From Rhodococcus sp. 1168 (GTDB lineage: Bacteria > Actinomycetota > Actinomycetes > Mycobacteriales > Mycobacteriaceae): DNA of 64,000 nt. The DNA is taken from the NCBI RefSeq assembly GCF_002091955.1, contig NZ_MKKY01000042.1, positions 124,001 through 188,000 of the forward strand, read 5' to 3'. A program made the translations under genes and the position numbers. Positions 1-11,378 of the stretch are shown piece by piece; positions within the stretch are counted from its first letter, which is position 1; the number at the start of each line of letters is the position of its first letter. A model generated the notes under the pieces. It was not told where the DNA came from. It worked only from the letters and a program-made list of their open reading frames with translations, and did not search any database.

Positions 1-248
1 TCGACCAATGCACGCGCGACCGCCGGGCTCTCTACAACCTGGTCGCCCAATATTCCGTCCGCGCCGACCATCGTCACACGTGTGCCTGCCCGCCCGACCG
101 GCTGAATGACGACTTTGCCCGAACCACCGTGTTCGCCGACGAAGGATCGGACGGCCGACAACGCACCAGCAGGGACATCGATTGTCGGACCGGACTTGTT
201 CTCGGAGGTCGAATCCTCGACGGGCGAGTTCTTTTCATCGGTTGCCAT
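1..248 (-). CDS. Conserved hypothetical protein, 3' end outside the window
   Basis: The reading frame opens at an ATG (248-246) and stays open to the left edge, giving 82 residues of an unfinished protein. The first 20 residues are polar and charged. The rest is soluble-looking, with the stretch VVIQPVGRAGTRVTMVGADG followed by LGDQVVESPAVARALV. I see no membrane segment or catalytic motif and do not recognise the family. It lies 114 bp downstream of ctaB on the same strand and may be co-transcribed with it. Codon use matches the neighbours, so I regard it as a real, truncated gene of unknown role. Confidence 0.6.
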   Translation of the reverse strand, partial: MATDEKNSPVEDSTSENKSGPTIDVPAGALSAVRSFVGEHGGSGKVVIQPVGRAGTRVTMVGADGILGDQVVESPAVARALV

Positions 249-362
249 GGTTCGACAATACCGCTGGGTAACAGACATAGAGCAGACAGGTCGGCACCGG
301 GCGCCACCCACGCATGTCGACAATCGAACCCGGGCGTCAGTACGAACACACGGGATTCGAAC

Positions 363-1385
363 TCAGGACAACAGTTGAGCGAGCGTGTCCCAGCCGACGA
401 CCGAGTCCACTGCCAAGCCACAGAAGACCAGTGCCAGATACTCGTTCGAGAGGATGAAGAGCTTCATCGGCTTGACCGGGGTTCCCGCGCGTACACCTGA
501 GTAGAGGCGATGGGCCACGGTAAGGAACCAAACTCCGGCGGCCACGGCGATCACGGCATATATGACGCCGGATCCGGGCGTGAGTGCCAGCGTTGCGGCG
601 ACAGTTGCCCACGCGTACAGGACGATGTGCTTTGTCACCTTCCGTTCCGATGCTACCGCCGGCAACATCGGAACATTCGCGGCCTGGTAGTCCTCCTTGT
701 AGCGGAGCATCAGGGCCCACGTGTGTGGAGGTGTCCATAGAAAGATGACGAGGAACATCACCACGGCCTGCCAGCCGATCGTGCCGGTGACCGCCGACCA
801 GCCAATCATGACGGGCATGCAACCAGCGGCGCCGCCCCACACCACATTCTGCGAGGTGCGGCGTTTGAGGATCAGGGTGTAGACGAAGATGTAGAAACAA
901 ATGGTGACGACGGCAAGGATGCCACTGAGCAGGTTGGTGGTTGCCCACAACCAGAAGAACGAAATCACGCCGAGACTGACGCCGAACACGAAGGCGTGCG
1001 ATACGGGCATTGCTCCACGCGCAAGGGGCCTCTTGGCAGTGCGGGCCATGATCTTGTCGATGTCGGCGTCGGCGACCATGTTCAGGCTGTTCGCACTGGC
1101 GGCCGCGAGCATCCCGCCGAAAAGAGTAGTGAGGATCAGCATGGGCTGAACGTGACCGCGGTCAGCAAGCAACATCGCCGGAATCGTCGTTACCAACAGC
1201 AGTTCGATCACTCGCGGCTTGGTCAGGGCGACGTACGCCATGAACAGCGCCAAGGCCCGACGAGGGACTGAAGTGGGACGACTCGGATCGGCTTCGCTTC
1301 CAGCGTTGGCACCGAGGTCGTTATCCTCTGGATTGCTGGGACCGCTTGCGAATCCGTGGCCGCCGGACTGCTGCCCAATTCGCAC
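363..1385 (-). CDS. ctaB: Protoheme IX farnesyltransferase (heme O synthase)
   Basis: The enzyme transfers farnesyl from farnesyl diphosphate to heme B, making heme O for cytochrome oxidase, and works in the membrane. The UbiA-family signature is clear: [20 protein letters not shown] near residue 99 carries the Asp-rich first motif, and [13 protein letters not shown] near residue 229 is the second. Several hydrophobic helices lie between and after them. I chose the GTG at 1385 because AAGGAG (1396-1391) sits 5 nt upstream; an upstream in-frame GTG at 1412 has no ribosome binding site. That gives 340 residues, with a Gly/Ser/Pro-rich N-terminal tail ahead of the first helix. It is divergent from tkt, an arrangement also known in Mycobacterium. 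Confidence 0.95.
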   Translation of the reverse strand: MRIGQQSGGHGFASGPSNPEDNDLGANAGSEADPSRPTSVPRRALALFMAYVALTKPRVIELLLVTTIPAMLLADRGHVQPMLILTTLFGGMLAAASANSLNMVADADIDKIMARTAKRPLARGAMPVSHAFVFGVSLGVISFFWLWATTNLLSGILAVVTICFYIFVYTLILKRRTSQNVVWGGAAGCMPVMIGWSAVTGTIGWQAVVMFLVIFLWTPPHTWALMLRYKEDYQAANVPMLPAVASERKVTKHIVLYAWATVAATLALTPGSGVIYAVIAVAAGVWFLTVAHRLYSGVRAGTPVKPMKLFILSNEYLALVFCGLAVDSVVGWDTLAQLLS

Positions 1386-1703
1386 TACGTCTCCTTGCAC
1401 AGGCTCGAACACACATGATTACGTGTACGCCCGGTGATCGCGGTCGGCGATTACCTACGTACTACTACAGCCGATGGTAGACGCCGAGCATCTCGTCTCC
1501 AATTCGCAGGGGCCCAAAGTGAGAAACATACTCCTTGTCGCCTTCCCCGTCGGAGCCGAGCAGTGAGCACAGCGGTGCCCGACGGGGGGAAGACACGACA
1601 ATGGGCGCGCGCGGAACTAGGCTGGTGATCGGCGGCATTTCGATCAATTCGAGATCGAACGCACGTCGGCCTCATTTATACGAATGTCAGGAGATCTCTG
1701 CTC
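1386..1703. promoter_or_regulatory. Divergent intergenic region between ctaB and tkt
   Basis: About 318 bp without a credible gene. It must hold the promoters of ctaB (leftward) and of the tkt-tal-zwf-opcA-pgl operon (rightward). AGGAG at 1689-1693 is the likely tkt ribosome binding site. Short frames inside it on both strands overlap each other and lack ribosome binding sites. I could not assign promoter hexamers with confidence and found no strong inverted repeat. Confidence 0.5.
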
Positions 1704-3800
1704 GTGTCGACCACAGACGATATTGACGTCCTCACCACGGCGCACCACCCCAGCGACTGGACGGACCTGGACACCAGGGCGGTCGATACCGTCAGAGTCC
1801 TCGCTGCAGACGCGGTTCAAAAGGTCGGAAACGGTCACCCGGGTACAGCCATGAGTCTCGCGCCCCTTGCGTACACACTGTTCCAGCGGACCATGCGCCA
1901 CGATCCGACCGACACACACTGGATCGGTCGCGACCGCTTCGTGTTGTCCTGCGGACATTCGAGCCTGACGCTGTACTTACAGCTCTACCTCGGCGGATTC
2001 GGACTCGAACTGATCGACATCGAGTCTCTACGCACATTCGGGTCCAAGACACCCGGCCACCCCGAGTTCCGGCACACCGATGGCGTCGAGATCACCACCG
2101 GTCCGCTCGGTCAGGGATTGGCGTCGGCTGTCGGCATGTCCATGGCGTCGCGGCGTGAGCGGGGATTGTTCGATCCCGAGCCTGCCCTCGGCGAAAGTCC
2201 GTTCGACCACTTCATCTACGTCATCGCTTCCGATGGCGACATCGAAGAGGGAATTACGTCCGAGGCGTCCTCGCTTGCCGGAACCCAGCAGCTCGGCAAC
2301 CTCATTCTCTTCTACGACGACAACAAGATCTCGATCGAGCACTCGACCGATATCGCGTTGTCGGAAGACACCGCAGCACGCTACGAGGCTTACGGCTGGC
2401 ACGTCCAGGTCGTCGAGGGCGGCGAAAACATAACGGCCATCGAGGCTGCCATCGAGGCAGCCAAGGCGGTGACCGACAAGCCGTCGATCATCGTTCTGCG
2501 TACGATCATCGGCTTCCCCGCGCCGACGATGATGAACACCGGCGCCGTTCACGGCGCGGCCCTCGGCGACGAAGAGATCGTGAAGGTCAAGAAGGCTCTC
2601 GACTTCGATCCCGAGAAGAAGTTCGAGGTGAGCGACGAGGTCATCGCACACACACGGACCCTCCAGGAACGCGGCCGCAAGGCGCACGAGGAATGGAACA
2701 TCGAATTCGACGCCTGGGCAGCTCGTGAGCCCGAGCGCAAGAAGTTGCTCGACCGACTTACCCAAGGGGCCCTCCCCGAAGGATGGACCGATGTCCTCCC
2801 GACCTGGGAGCCCGGCAGCAAGGCCATCGCCACCCGAGCGGCCTCCGGCGAGGTTCTCAACGCCGTAGGACCCGTTCTCCCGGAACTGTGGGGCGGCTCG
2901 GCGGACCTCGCGGGCAGCAACAACACCACCATCAAGGGTGCCAAGTCATTCGGCCCCACCTCGATCTCCACCGATGACTGGGATGCAGAGCCATACGGTA
3001 GGACCCTGCACTTCGGCATCCGCGAGCATGCGATGGGCGCCATCCTGAGCGGCATCGTCATGCACGGACCGACGCGCGCCTACGGCGGAACGTTCATGCA
3101 GTTCAGTGACTACATGCGTCCCGCTGTCCGGTTGGCGTCGCTGATGGACATCGATCCCATCTACGTGTGGACACACGACTCGATCGGTCTCGGCGAGGAT
3201 GGCCCGACCCACCAGCCGGTCGAGCACCTCGCTGCTTTGCGAGCAATTCCGAATCTCTCGGTGGTCCGCCCAGGCGATGCCAACGAGACAGCCTTCGCTT
3301 GGCGGGCCGTGCTCGCCAAGTCGAGCAGCAGTGGCCCGGTCGGGCTGGCGCTGACGCGTCAGGGCATCCCGGTTCTGGCGGGAACCAGCTACGAGGGTGT
3401 GTCCAAGGGCGGTTACATTCTGTCGGACTCCCCGACCGCACCCGACGTCATCCTCATCGGTACCGGCTCGGAACTCCAGTACGCAATCGAGGCACAGAAG
3501 CTGCTCGCCGAGCAGTCCATAGCCGCTCGCGTCGTGTCGATGCCGTGTGTGGAGTGGTTCGAAAGCCAGGACCAGAACTACCGCGACCAGGTGATTCCAC
3601 CCACGGTCAAAGCCCGCGTCTCGGTCGAGGCCGGAATCGCAATGCCATGGTACAAGATCGTCGGAGGCTTCGGCGAGATCGTTTCGCTCGAACACTACGG
3701 CGAGTCGGCGGACGCCAAAACACTGTTCCGCGAGTACGGATTCACGGCCGAGGCCGTCACCGCCGCCGCGCAGCGTTCGATCACCAATGTGAAGGGATGA
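1704..3800 (+). CDS. tkt: Transketolase
   Basis: Thiamine-diphosphate enzyme that moves two-carbon units between sugar phosphates in the non-oxidative pentose phosphate pathway. At 698 residues it has the family's usual length. [10 protein letters not shown] lies at about residues 43-51 and GPLGQGLA at 133-140. The thiamine diphosphate and metal motif starts with DGDIEEG near 177 and ends with DDNK near 205. In the second half are REHAMGAI and the substrate-binding stretch [20 protein letters not shown]. The GTG start has AGGAG 10 nt upstream. It is the first gene of the pentose phosphate operon, and tal follows after 5 nt. Confidence 0.97.
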   Translation: MSTTDDIDVLTTAHHPSDWTDLDTRAVDTVRVLAADAVQKVGNGHPGTAMSLAPLAYTLFQRTMRHDPTDTHWIGRDRFVLSCGHSSLTLYLQLYLGGFGLELIDIESLRTFGSKTPGHPEFRHTDGVEITTGPLGQGLASAVGMSMASRRERGLFDPEPALGESPFDHFIYVIASDGDIEEGITSEASSLAGTQQLGNLILFYDDNKISIEHSTDIALSEDTAARYEAYGWHVQVVEGGENITAIEAAIEAAKAVTDKPSIIVLRTIIGFPAPTMMNTGAVHGAALGDEEIVKVKKALDFDPEKKFEVSDEVIAHTRTLQERGRKAHEEWNIEFDAWAAREPERKKLLDRLTQGALPEGWTDVLPTWEPGSKAIATRAASGEVLNAVGPVLPELWGGSADLAGSNNTTIKGAKSFGPTSISTDDWDAEPYGRTLHFGIREHAMGAILSGIVMHGPTRAYGGTFMQFSDYMRPAVRLASLMDIDPIYVWTHDSIGLGEDGPTHQPVEHLAALRAIPNLSVVRPGDANETAFAWRAVLAKSSSSGPVGLALTRQGIPVLAGTSYEGVSKGGYILSDSPTAPDVILIGTGSELQYAIEAQKLLAEQSIAARVVSMPCVEWFESQDQNYRDQVIPPTVKARVSVEAGIAMPWYKIVGGFGEIVSLEHYGESADAKTLFREYGFTAEAVTAAAQRSITNVKG

Positions 3801-3805
3801 CAGAC

Positions 3806-4930
3806 ATGACCCAGAACAAGAATCTCGCCGCTCTATCGGCCGCTGGAGTATCGGTGTGGCTCGACGACCTGTCGCGTGACCGTATCTCCTCCGGCAACCT
3901 GCAGGAATTGATCGACAGCAAGAGCGTCGTCGGCGTGACGACCAATCCGTCGATCTTCCAGGCAGCGCTCAGCAAGGGCAACGCCTACGACGCTCAGGTG
4001 ACCGAACTAGCCGAACGTGGCGCCGATGTCGACGCCACCATCCGAACCGTCACCACAGACGACGTACGAAACGCGTGCGATATCTTCGCACCGGTCTTCG
4101 AGGCGACCGGCGGAGTCGACGGACGTGTTTCCATCGAGGTCGATCCACGACTGGCACACGACACCGAGAAGTCGATCGCTCAGGCGGTCGAACTGTGGAA
4201 GATCGTCGACCGTCCCAACGTCCTGATCAAGATCCCGGCAACCGAGGCAGGCATCCCCGCCATTGCCAAGGTCATCGGTGAGGGCATCAGCGTCAACGTG
4301 ACGCTGATCTTCTCCGTCGAACGCTACGAACTGGTCATCGGTGCATACCTCGAAGGCCTCGAAGCTGCTCGCGCCGCAGGGCACGACCTGTCGAAGATTC
4401 ACTCGGTCGCGTCGTTCTTCGTCTCTCGCGTCGACACCGAAATCGATGCACGCTTGGCCAAGATCGGCACCCCTGCCGCAAAGGATCTAGAGGGCAAGGC
4501 CGCGCTGGCCAACGCGCGGCTCGCGTACGTGGCATACCAGCAGGCGTTCGAGGTGGGCTCACGGTTTCACGATCTCGCTGGGTCCGGCGCTCGCCCGCAG
4601 CGTCCACTGTGGGCATCGACCGGGGTCAAGAATCCGGCATACCCGGACACCTTGTACGTCACCGATCTGGTCGCCCCCAACACCGTGAATACGATCCCGG
4701 AAAAGACCATGGATGCGGTCGCCGATCACGGTGAAATCACTGGCGACACCATTTCCGGGAAGGGCCCCGAATCTCAGGAAGTGTTCGACCGGCTTTCCGC
4801 TATCGGGATCGATATCTCGAACGTGTTCCTCACCCTCGAAAACGAAGGCGTCGAAAAGTTCGAGGCATCGTGGAACGAACTGCTCGAAGCCACCGGTGAG
4901 CAGCTTCGCCAAGCGGGCCAGAAGAGCTGA
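3806..4930 (+). CDS. tal: Transaldolase
   Basis: Transfers a dihydroxyacetone unit between sugar phosphates. At 374 residues it belongs to the longer actinobacterial/cyanobacterial TalB-like class. [10 protein letters not shown] is near residue 43 and the Schiff-base lysine is Lys142 in [10 protein letters not shown]. The stretch from about 270, [14 protein letters not shown] followed by [16 protein letters not shown], is family-typical. I chose ATG 3806 because AAGGG (3792-3796) lies 9 nt upstream. An alternative ATG at 3797 would overlap the tkt stop as ATGA but sits directly against the ribosome binding site. The open frame extends far upstream inside tkt, but that part is not coding. Confidence 0.97.
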   Translation: MTQNKNLAALSAAGVSVWLDDLSRDRISSGNLQELIDSKSVVGVTTNPSIFQAALSKGNAYDAQVTELAERGADVDATIRTVTTDDVRNACDIFAPVFEATGGVDGRVSIEVDPRLAHDTEKSIAQAVELWKIVDRPNVLIKIPATEAGIPAIAKVIGEGISVNVTLIFSVERYELVIGAYLEGLEAARAAGHDLSKIHSVASFFVSRVDTEIDARLAKIGTPAAKDLEGKAALANARLAYVAYQQAFEVGSRFHDLAGSGARPQRPLWASTGVKNPAYPDTLYVTDLVAPNTVNTIPEKTMDAVADHGEITGDTISGKGPESQEVFDRLSAIGIDISNVFLTLENEGVEKFEASWNELLEATGEQLRQAGQKS

Positions 4931-4933
4931 TAC

Positions 4934-6490
4934 GTGGCCACCGCAGACTCCGACCCGAAGAGCACTGCGGAGTGGCAAAACCCACTTCGCGATCCCCGCG
5001 ATAAACGCCTTCCTCGTATCGCCGGCCCGTGCAGCCTGGTGATATTCGGCGTCACAGGCGATCTCGCTCGAAAGAAGCTCATGCCTGCGGTGTACGACCT
5101 GGCGAACCGAGGGCTACTCCCCCCCGGTTTCGCCTTGGTCGGCTTCGCTCGTCGCGAGTGGGGCAACGAAGATTTCGCGAAGATCGTGCACGATGCAGTT
5201 CGCGACCACGCACGAACGCCCTTCAGCGAAGAAGTGTGGAACACCCTTGCCGAAGGATTTCGCTTCGTACAGGGTTCCTTCGACGACGACGCCGCCTTCG
5301 ACGAATTGGCCCGCACACTGGGCGAATTGGATGCAACACGTGGAACCGCCGGCAACCATGCCTTCTACCTTTCGGTTCCTCCCAGCGCGTTTCCGGTTGT
5401 GCTCGAACAACTCTCGCGATCCGGGTTGGCGCAGAGCACGGACGACAATTGGCGTCGCGTCGTCATCGAGAAGCCTTTCGGTCACGATCTTGCGAGCGCC
5501 AAGGAACTGAACGCCGTCGTGAACCGAGTGTTTCCCGAGGACACCGTTTTCCGCATCGACCACTATCTCGGCAAGGAAACTGTTCAGAACATTCTGGCGC
5601 TCCGGTTCGCGAACCAGTTGTTCGACCCGATCTGGAACGCGCACTACGTCGATCACGTCCAGATCACCATGGCCGAGGACATCGGTCTCGGTGGGCGAGC
5701 CGGCTACTACGACGGCATCGGCGCAGCACGTGACGTGATCCAGAATCACCTGCTGCAACTGTTGGCTATCACTGCCATGGAGGAACCGGTCAGTTTCAGT
5801 CCCACCGAATTGCAGTCGGAGAAGATCAAGGTTCTCTCGGCAACGAAATTGGCGGAACCACTGGCCCAGACTTCGGCGCGTGGGCAATACAGCGCGGGCT
5901 GGCAGGGCAGTCAGAAGGTCAAGGGCCTGAAGGAAGAAGAAGGTTTCGACACCGAGTCCAACACCGAGACCTACGCCGCCATCACACTCGAGGTCGACAC
6001 GCGTCGATGGGGCGGAGTTCCTTTCTATCTCAGGACGGGCAAGGCACTCGGTCGCCGGGTCACCGAAATTGCGATGGTGTTCAAACGTGCGCCGCATCTT
6101 CCCTTCGACGAAACGATGACAGAAGAACTCGGCCAGAATGCACTCGTCATCAGAGTTCAACCCGATGAGGGTGTGACGATGCGTTTCGGATCCAAGGTGC
6201 CTGGCTCGAGCATGCAGGTTCGAGACGTCAGCATGGACTTCAGCTACGGCCAGGCGTTCACGGAGTCTTCACCGGAGGCGTACGAGCGGCTGATCCTCGA
6301 TGTGCTGCTCGGCGAGCCATCACTGTTCCCGGTCAACGCCGAGGTCGAGCTTTCGTGGCAGATTCTGGATCCGATTCTCGACTTCTGGGCTGCGGGTGGC
6401 ACTGCCGAGCCGTACGAGGCCGGTACATGGGGTCCGACATCGGGCGATGAAATGATGCACCGCACCGGACGCGAATGGAGAAGGCCGTGA
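4934..6490 (+). CDS. zwf: Glucose-6-phosphate 1-dehydrogenase
   Basis: Oxidises glucose 6-phosphate to 6-phosphogluconolactone, making NADPH. The 518-residue protein has the Rossmann motif GVTGDLARKK (residues 39-48), EKPFG near 179 and the active-site signature RIDHYLGKE at 207-215. The GTG start comes 3 nt after the tal stop, and the ribosome binding site is weak, which suggests translational coupling. The 3' end overlaps opcA by 4 bp (GTGA). Being next to opcA fits the actinobacterial OpcA-dependent type of this enzyme. It is complete, with no oddity seen. Confidence 0.97.
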   Translation: MATADSDPKSTAEWQNPLRDPRDKRLPRIAGPCSLVIFGVTGDLARKKLMPAVYDLANRGLLPPGFALVGFARREWGNEDFAKIVHDAVRDHARTPFSEEVWNTLAEGFRFVQGSFDDDAAFDELARTLGELDATRGTAGNHAFYLSVPPSAFPVVLEQLSRSGLAQSTDDNWRRVVIEKPFGHDLASAKELNAVVNRVFPEDTVFRIDHYLGKETVQNILALRFANQLFDPIWNAHYVDHVQITMAEDIGLGGRAGYYDGIGAARDVIQNHLLQLLAITAMEEPVSFSPTELQSEKIKVLSATKLAEPLAQTSARGQYSAGWQGSQKVKGLKEEEGFDTESNTETYAAITLEVDTRRWGGVPFYLRTGKALGRRVTEIAMVFKRAPHLPFDETMTEELGQNALVIRVQPDEGVTMRFGSKVPGSSMQVRDVSMDFSYGQAFTESSPEAYERLILDVLLGEPSLFPVNAEVELSWQILDPILDFWAAGGTAEPYEAGTWGPTSGDEMMHRTGREWRRP

Positions 6491-7395
6491 TCGTCGATAT
6501 TCCCGCCACGACGACGAGGGCCGTGGGCAAGAAGCTGATCGAGCTTCGTGAATCCGGTGGCGCTGTCACCATCGGACGAGTGCTCACGCTCATCGTCGCC
6601 AGCCGTGACAGCGAGCAAGCCGAGACTGCCATCGAAGCAGCCAACGAAGCGAGCCGAGAGCATCCGTGTCGCGTCATCGTCCTCATTCGAGGAGACAGAT
6701 CTGCCGAATCCGGGTTGGACGCCCAGATTCGGGTGGGTGGCGATGCGGGAGCATCCGAGGTAGTGGTGCTCAGGCTGCACGGTGAACTTGCCGAGCACGA
6801 ACACAGTGTCGTCATTCCGTTTCTATTGCCGGACACCCCGATCGTAGTCTGGTGGCCGAACGAAGCACCCAGGGTCCCGGCGCAAGATCCGTTGGGCAAG
6901 TTGGCAATTCGGCGAATCACCGATGCCACGAATTCGCCGGATCCGACGTCGACGATCAAGTCGCGGCTCGACAGTTACTCCCAGGGCGACTCGGACCTGT
7001 CGTGGAGTCGAGTCACCTACTGGCGTGGGTTGCTCGCCACCGCGCTGGATCAGGCTCCACACGAGAAGGTCGTGGACGCCACTGTTTCCGGTCTCGCAGA
7101 GGAGCCCGCACTCGACATCCTCGCCGGGTGGCTCGCAGTGAAGCTCGAGGTACCGGTGCACCGTAGGACCGGTGAACTGAAAGTCGAATTGAAGCGCGAG
7201 AACAGCGCGATCAGCATCGTTCGACCCCAGACCGGAAAAACGGCGACGCTGTCGAGAACAGGCCAACCTGACGCCGAGGTCGCCCTCGCGCGCCGTGAGA
7301 CTCGCGAGTGCCTTGCCGAAGAATTGCGTCGACTCGATACCGATGAAATCTATGAACTCGCATTGAAAGGGCTGTCCAAGGTGACCTATGAGTAA
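6487..7395 (+). CDS. opcA: Glucose-6-phosphate dehydrogenase assembly protein OpcA
   Basis: OpcA is an accessory factor needed for assembly or activity of the zwf enzyme in cyanobacteria and actinobacteria. The 302-residue protein begins MIVDIPATTTRAVGKKL, as in its mycobacterial relatives, and has the stretch VVWWPNEAPRVPAQDPLG in the middle. I chose GTG 6487, which overlaps the zwf stop as GTGA and has GGAG 6 nt upstream. An in-frame ATG at 6475 lies further back inside zwf. The gene overlaps pgl by 8 bp at its end. No catalytic motif is expected. Confidence 0.94.
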   Translation: MIVDIPATTTRAVGKKLIELRESGGAVTIGRVLTLIVASRDSEQAETAIEAANEASREHPCRVIVLIRGDRSAESGLDAQIRVGGDAGASEVVVLRLHGELAEHEHSVVIPFLLPDTPIVVWWPNEAPRVPAQDPLGKLAIRRITDATNSPDPTSTIKSRLDSYSQGDSDLSWSRVTYWRGLLATALDQAPHEKVVDATVSGLAEEPALDILAGWLAVKLEVPVHRRTGELKVELKRENSAISIVRPQTGKTATLSRTGQPDAEVALARRETRECLAEELRRLDTDEIYELALKGLSKVTYE

Positions 7396-8134
7396 GATGT
7401 CGGTTCTGCAATTCCTGGACGCGCAAGCACTGGTTGACGCTGCGCGGTCCCGGTTCGTCGAAGTGGTTGTCGCCGCCCAGGCCGATCGTGGTTCTGCCTC
7501 GGTCGTGTTGACGGGCGGCGGCGCCGGAATCGCATTGCTCGAAGCTCTGCGAGAAGACTCCGGCGCAATCGACTGGTCGCAGGTGGACGTCTATTTCGGC
7601 GACGAGCGCTTCCTTCCGTCAGGCGATCCGGAGCGGAACGAAGTACAAGCCAGGAACGCTCTGCTCGACCATGTCCCGGTTCACCCGGACCGTGTGTTCC
7701 CGATGGCCGCGTCCGACGGGCCCCACGGGAGCGATGCACGACTCGCCGCTGTCACCTATGCGCAGATTCTGGGGTCGCATTCGGACGGTAACCACACTCC
7801 TGCGTTCGACATCCATCTGCTCGGCATGGGCGGTGAGGGCCATATCAATTCGCTCTTCCCACATACCGACGCAGTGCGCGAGAAGACCCACTACGTCGTT
7901 GCCGTCGAAGACTCCCCCAAACCGCCTCCGGTTCGAATAACGTTGACACTACCTGCAATTCAGCGTGCCAAGCATGTATGGTTGCTGGTGTCCGGTGCCG
8001 CGAAGGCCGAAGCGGTATCCGCTGCTGTGGGTGGTGCCGACCCAGTGGACATACCGTCTGCCGGTGCGGTGGGTTCTACCTCGACCGTATGGTTCCTCGA
8101 CGCGGATGCAGCATCGGGACTTGCCACCGACTGA
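7388..8134 (+). CDS. pgl: 6-phosphogluconolactonase
   Basis: Hydrolyses 6-phosphogluconolactone, the product of zwf, completing the first two oxidative steps within one operon. The 248-residue protein shows the isomerase-like fold motifs VYFGDERFLPSGDPERN near residue 62 and LLGMGGEGHINSLFPHT near residue 140. The second is often GxDGHxxSLFP; here the Asp is Glu. The ATG overlaps the end of opcA and is preceded by AAGG with a 6-nt spacer. It is the last gene of the operon, and a converging gene (ppc) ends 351 bp further on. Confidence 0.95.
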   Translation: MSKMSVLQFLDAQALVDAARSRFVEVVVAAQADRGSASVVLTGGGAGIALLEALREDSGAIDWSQVDVYFGDERFLPSGDPERNEVQARNALLDHVPVHPDRVFPMAASDGPHGSDARLAAVTYAQILGSHSDGNHTPAFDIHLLGMGGEGHINSLFPHTDAVREKTHYVVAVEDSPKPPPVRITLTLPAIQRAKHVWLLVSGAAKAEAVSAAVGGADPVDIPSAGAVGSTSTVWFLDADAASGLATD

Positions 8135-8485
8135 AGACACTCCAGACGGCGCCGATCCTGGTCATGTCAGACAGGCTCGGCACCGTGTGTGCCGGATTCG
8201 AGAGTCTGTTCGGTGTCGACAGGGTTCTGCCTGATCGGGGTTTGCCTGGCCGGCATCTGGATTCGACGTCCCCCGTGCCCGACCGAGCGGTAAGCCCTTC
8301 CGTCGCGCCATGCTTCGATGCTTTCTCTGCATTGTGACATTTCTGACTCCTTGGTCCGCGATCCCGTCCCCCTACCTCTTAAGACGCGCCGACAGCGGGG
8401 CCGGTTCCACCGACGGCCCTATTCGTCCGATCGTGCCGAACCGCTCGCCGCCCGGGACCGATCGAGCCCCGGGGTGAACGAAACC
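8135..8485. other. Convergent intergenic region between pgl and ppc
   Basis: About 351 bp between two converging genes, without a gene I can support. Two small inverted repeats could help termination: CGGCAC/GTGCCG with a 5-nt loop at 8178-8194, 43 bp after pgl, and GGGCCG/CGGCCC with a 10-nt loop at 8398-8419. Neither is followed by a T run. Short frames crossing the region continue from inside pgl or ppc and look spurious. Confidence 0.4.
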
Positions 8486-11308
8486 TCAGCCGCTGTTGCG
8501 AAGTGCGGTGGCGAGACCGTTCATCGTCAACAGAATTCCGCGTTTGACGCGTTCATCCGTATCGCCTGCGCGGAACCTGCGCAGCATTTCCACCTGCATC
8601 TGGTTCAGCGGTTCGAGATACGGGAACCTGTTGTGAACCGAGCGTTCCAATGCCGGGTTGTCCTCGAGCAGTCGGGTGTGGCCGGTGATCCGCAGATACA
8701 TGCGCACCGTCTTCGCGTGCTCGGTCTCGATCATGCCGAAGATCCGTTTGCGTAGCTCTCGGTCCGGGACGAGCTCTGCGTAGCGTGCGGCAATACCCAA
8801 GTCGGACTTGGCCATCACCTGGGCAAGGTTGGACAACACGGTCTGGAAGAACGGCCATGTCCGATACAGATCAGTCAGAGCGGCGAATTTGTTCTCGTCC
8901 CCGCCGACCCACTCTTCTATCGCAGTTCCTGTTCCGTACCAGCCCGGAAGCATGACTCGACACTGACTCCAGGACATGACCCACGGGATCGCACGAAGGT
9001 CGCTCACCGAGTTGGTCGGCTTGCGCGAGGCGGGACGGCTTCCGATGTTCAATTCACCGACCTCTGCCACCGGCGTCGCCATCGAAAAGTACTCGACGAA
9101 TCCAGGCTCTTCATGGACAAGCCGACCGTACGCCGCACGCGCTCGCTCTGCCAGATCGTCGAGTACCGCGTAGGCAGGCCCCGCATTCTCGCCCAGGCCC
9201 TCGACATCCAACAAACTCGACTCGAGCGTTCCAGCTACGAGCGATTCCAGATTCCGCCGAGCCCTGGAAGGCTCGGCATACTTCGCAGCGATGATCTCGC
9301 CCTGCTCGGTCAGTCGAAGTGAGCCTTGCACGACCCCTGGCGGCTGCGCCAGTATCGCGTCGTAGCTCGGGCCACCCCCGCGGCCGATAGTGCCTCCACG
9401 ACCATGGAAGAGCCGCAACCTGATTCCGGTCTTGCGCGAGGCCTCGAGTAGGTCGAGTTCAGCCCGATACAGCGCCCAGTTGGCGGCTAGATATCCGCCG
9501 TCCTTGTTGGAGTCCGAGTAACCCAGCATGACTTCTTGGTTCATGCCGCGACCAGCGACAAGCGCTCGATACACGGGAACTTCGAGAGTGGCGATCAATG
9601 TTGCTGCGCCCTGTTGCAGGTCCTCGATAGTCTCGAACAACGGTACGACGCCCACGGACGACATCGGTGCCGACCCGTCGACTCCGGGGTCGAAGATTCC
9701 CGCCTCCTTGAGCAACAAGGCTGCCTCGAGCATGTCGCTGACGGACTCGCACATGCTGATGATGTAGTTCTGGATCGTGTCGGGACCCAGATGATCGATG
9801 GCTTCCTTGGCCGCTCGAACGATGCCCAGTTCCTTCGTTGCGAGCTCGCTGAGCTCGGCGGTCGGACCGATCAATGGGCGCCGGGTCGTCAGTTCACGAG
9901 AGAGGACCGCCACCCGGTCCACCTCGCCGAGTGACAGGTAGTCCTGGTGGACGCCGGCCCACGAGAGAAGCTCGGCGACCACAATCTCGTGCGTCTCGGA
10001 ATTCTGTCTCATGTCCAACGCTTGCAGGTGAAAGCCGAATGTCTCGACGGACTGCCGCAACTTACGAAGGCGATCATCGGCGATCAATGCGTCACCGTCT
10101 GCTCGCAAAGCACGATCGACCGTGTCCAAATCGTCGAGAACCTCCTGTGGCCGAGCGTAGGGCGCCACCCCACGGTCGAGCGCCGATACCGGTACGGAGT
10201 CGAGGACCGCACCCGCCGTGGCCGACAGTCGTGCTCGAATACCTGCTATGGCCACTCGATACGGCTCATCGGACCGACGATCATCCGGCTCACCCGAGGT
10301 AGAAGCGAGGGCGAGCAGGTCCTCCGTGACGGCCACCAGCCTGGCAGACATCGACAGTTCCTTCTCGAGCGAGACCAATTCGTCCAAGTAGTACGCAAAC
10401 GCCACGTACCCGGCTTGGTGCGTGGCGGTATGTACCACCTCGGCGGTGACGTTCGGATTTCCGTCGCGGTCTCCACCGATCCACGAACCAGGACGCAGGA
10501 TGGGTCGCGCAAGCAGATTGCTGTCCGGCCACCGGAGCCGCAGTGCGCTCCGCACATCGGCGTTCAACGCGGGGATGACATCGAACAACGAGGATTCGAA
10601 ATAGCGAAGACCGACTTCGATCTCGTCTTGAATACGCAAGCGCGACAAACGAATCAGAGCTGTTTCCCACAGGGTCAGTACTTGACGTCGGATCTGGGTG
10701 TCGATGGAAGTCAATTCCTGCGCGGAACTCGAGGCCTTGGCCGTCGAGACGACCTGGCGCCGACGCATGAGGTCGGTGATTTTCGCCTGGACGTCGAATA
10801 CGGTACGTCGACGGGTCTCGGTGGGATGCGCGGTGATCACCGGCGAGACCAGTGCGTCCGCCAACGCTGCAGTCACTTGTGACTGCGTGAGGCCCGCTGC
10901 ATCGAGTGCAAGCCACGTTGCATCGAGACTGCTGGCCTGCGGCGGATCGTTTTTGTCGACGTGGATGGCGCGACGTCGCTCGCGGTGTAGGTCTTCCGCG
11001 AGATTTGCAAGGAGCGAGAAATGACTGAACGCTCGAATCAATGGAATCGCTTGGGCCACATCGGCGTCGGCATAAAAGCTGGCAGAATCTTCGCGCTCCA
11101 CCTCGGATCGGCGAACAGCAAAAGACTCGAGCCGTGCACGTTCGACGAGATCGAACACGTCAGGGCCTTCGTGTTCGCGAATGATGTCGCCGAGGATTCC
11201 ACCGAGATAGCGGATGTCCTCACGGAGGGGCTCGGTCAACTCACGGCCCTGAGTGGTCGGTGTGACGAATGCTGGTGAACCGACCGATTCGAAGGAGGAT
11301 TCGCTCAT
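8486..11308 (-). CDS. ppc: Phosphoenolpyruvate carboxylase
   Basis: Carboxylates phosphoenolpyruvate to oxaloacetate, replenishing the TCA cycle. At 940 residues it is full length. The catalytic histidine is His161 in [13 protein letters not shown]. The second signature region near residue 570-610 holds [19 protein letters not shown] and [19 protein letters not shown]. The C-terminus is LRNSG, where most relatives end in NTG. The ATG start at 11308 has only a short purine run directly upstream. It lies 70 bp downstream of secG on the same strand, so it could be read from the secG transcript. Confidence 0.97.
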   Translation of the reverse strand: MSESSFESVGSPAFVTPTTQGRELTEPLREDIRYLGGILGDIIREHEGPDVFDLVERARLESFAVRRSEVEREDSASFYADADVAQAIPLIRAFSHFSLLANLAEDLHRERRRAIHVDKNDPPQASSLDATWLALDAAGLTQSQVTAALADALVSPVITAHPTETRRRTVFDVQAKITDLMRRRQVVSTAKASSSAQELTSIDTQIRRQVLTLWETALIRLSRLRIQDEIEVGLRYFESSLFDVIPALNADVRSALRLRWPDSNLLARPILRPGSWIGGDRDGNPNVTAEVVHTATHQAGYVAFAYYLDELVSLEKELSMSARLVAVTEDLLALASTSGEPDDRRSDEPYRVAIAGIRARLSATAGAVLDSVPVSALDRGVAPYARPQEVLDDLDTVDRALRADGDALIADDRLRKLRQSVETFGFHLQALDMRQNSETHEIVVAELLSWAGVHQDYLSLGEVDRVAVLSRELTTRRPLIGPTAELSELATKELGIVRAAKEAIDHLGPDTIQNYIISMCESVSDMLEAALLLKEAGIFDPGVDGSAPMSSVGVVPLFETIEDLQQGAATLIATLEVPVYRALVAGRGMNQEVMLGYSDSNKDGGYLAANWALYRAELDLLEASRKTGIRLRLFHGRGGTIGRGGGPSYDAILAQPPGVVQGSLRLTEQGEIIAAKYAEPSRARRNLESLVAGTLESSLLDVEGLGENAGPAYAVLDDLAERARAAYGRLVHEEPGFVEYFSMATPVAEVGELNIGSRPASRKPTNSVSDLRAIPWVMSWSQCRVMLPGWYGTGTAIEEWVGGDENKFAALTDLYRTWPFFQTVLSNLAQVMAKSDLGIAARYAELVPDRELRKRIFGMIETEHAKTVRMYLRITGHTRLLEDNPALERSVHNRFPYLEPLNQMQVEMLRRFRAGDTDERVKRGILLTMNGLATALRNSG

Positions 11309-11378
11309 TCCCCCAGTATCGCCGAGTCGAGCCGCGTGCGCAGCCCAAGACCGGATCGGTACCGCAGTCAGCCGAATA

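Noticed and set aside
345-372. tRNA-like T-arm (GTTCGAATCCC on the minus strand) after ctaB
   Set aside because: The flanking bases do not form a T stem, and no acceptor, D or anticodon arm is present.
3167-3805. Long in-frame extension upstream of tal
   Set aside because: It lies inside tkt in another frame and the tal domain starts at the ATG with its own ribosome binding site.
7978-8337. Plus-strand frame running out of pgl into the intergenic gap
   Set aside because: It starts inside pgl in another frame, has low-complexity composition and no ribosome binding site.
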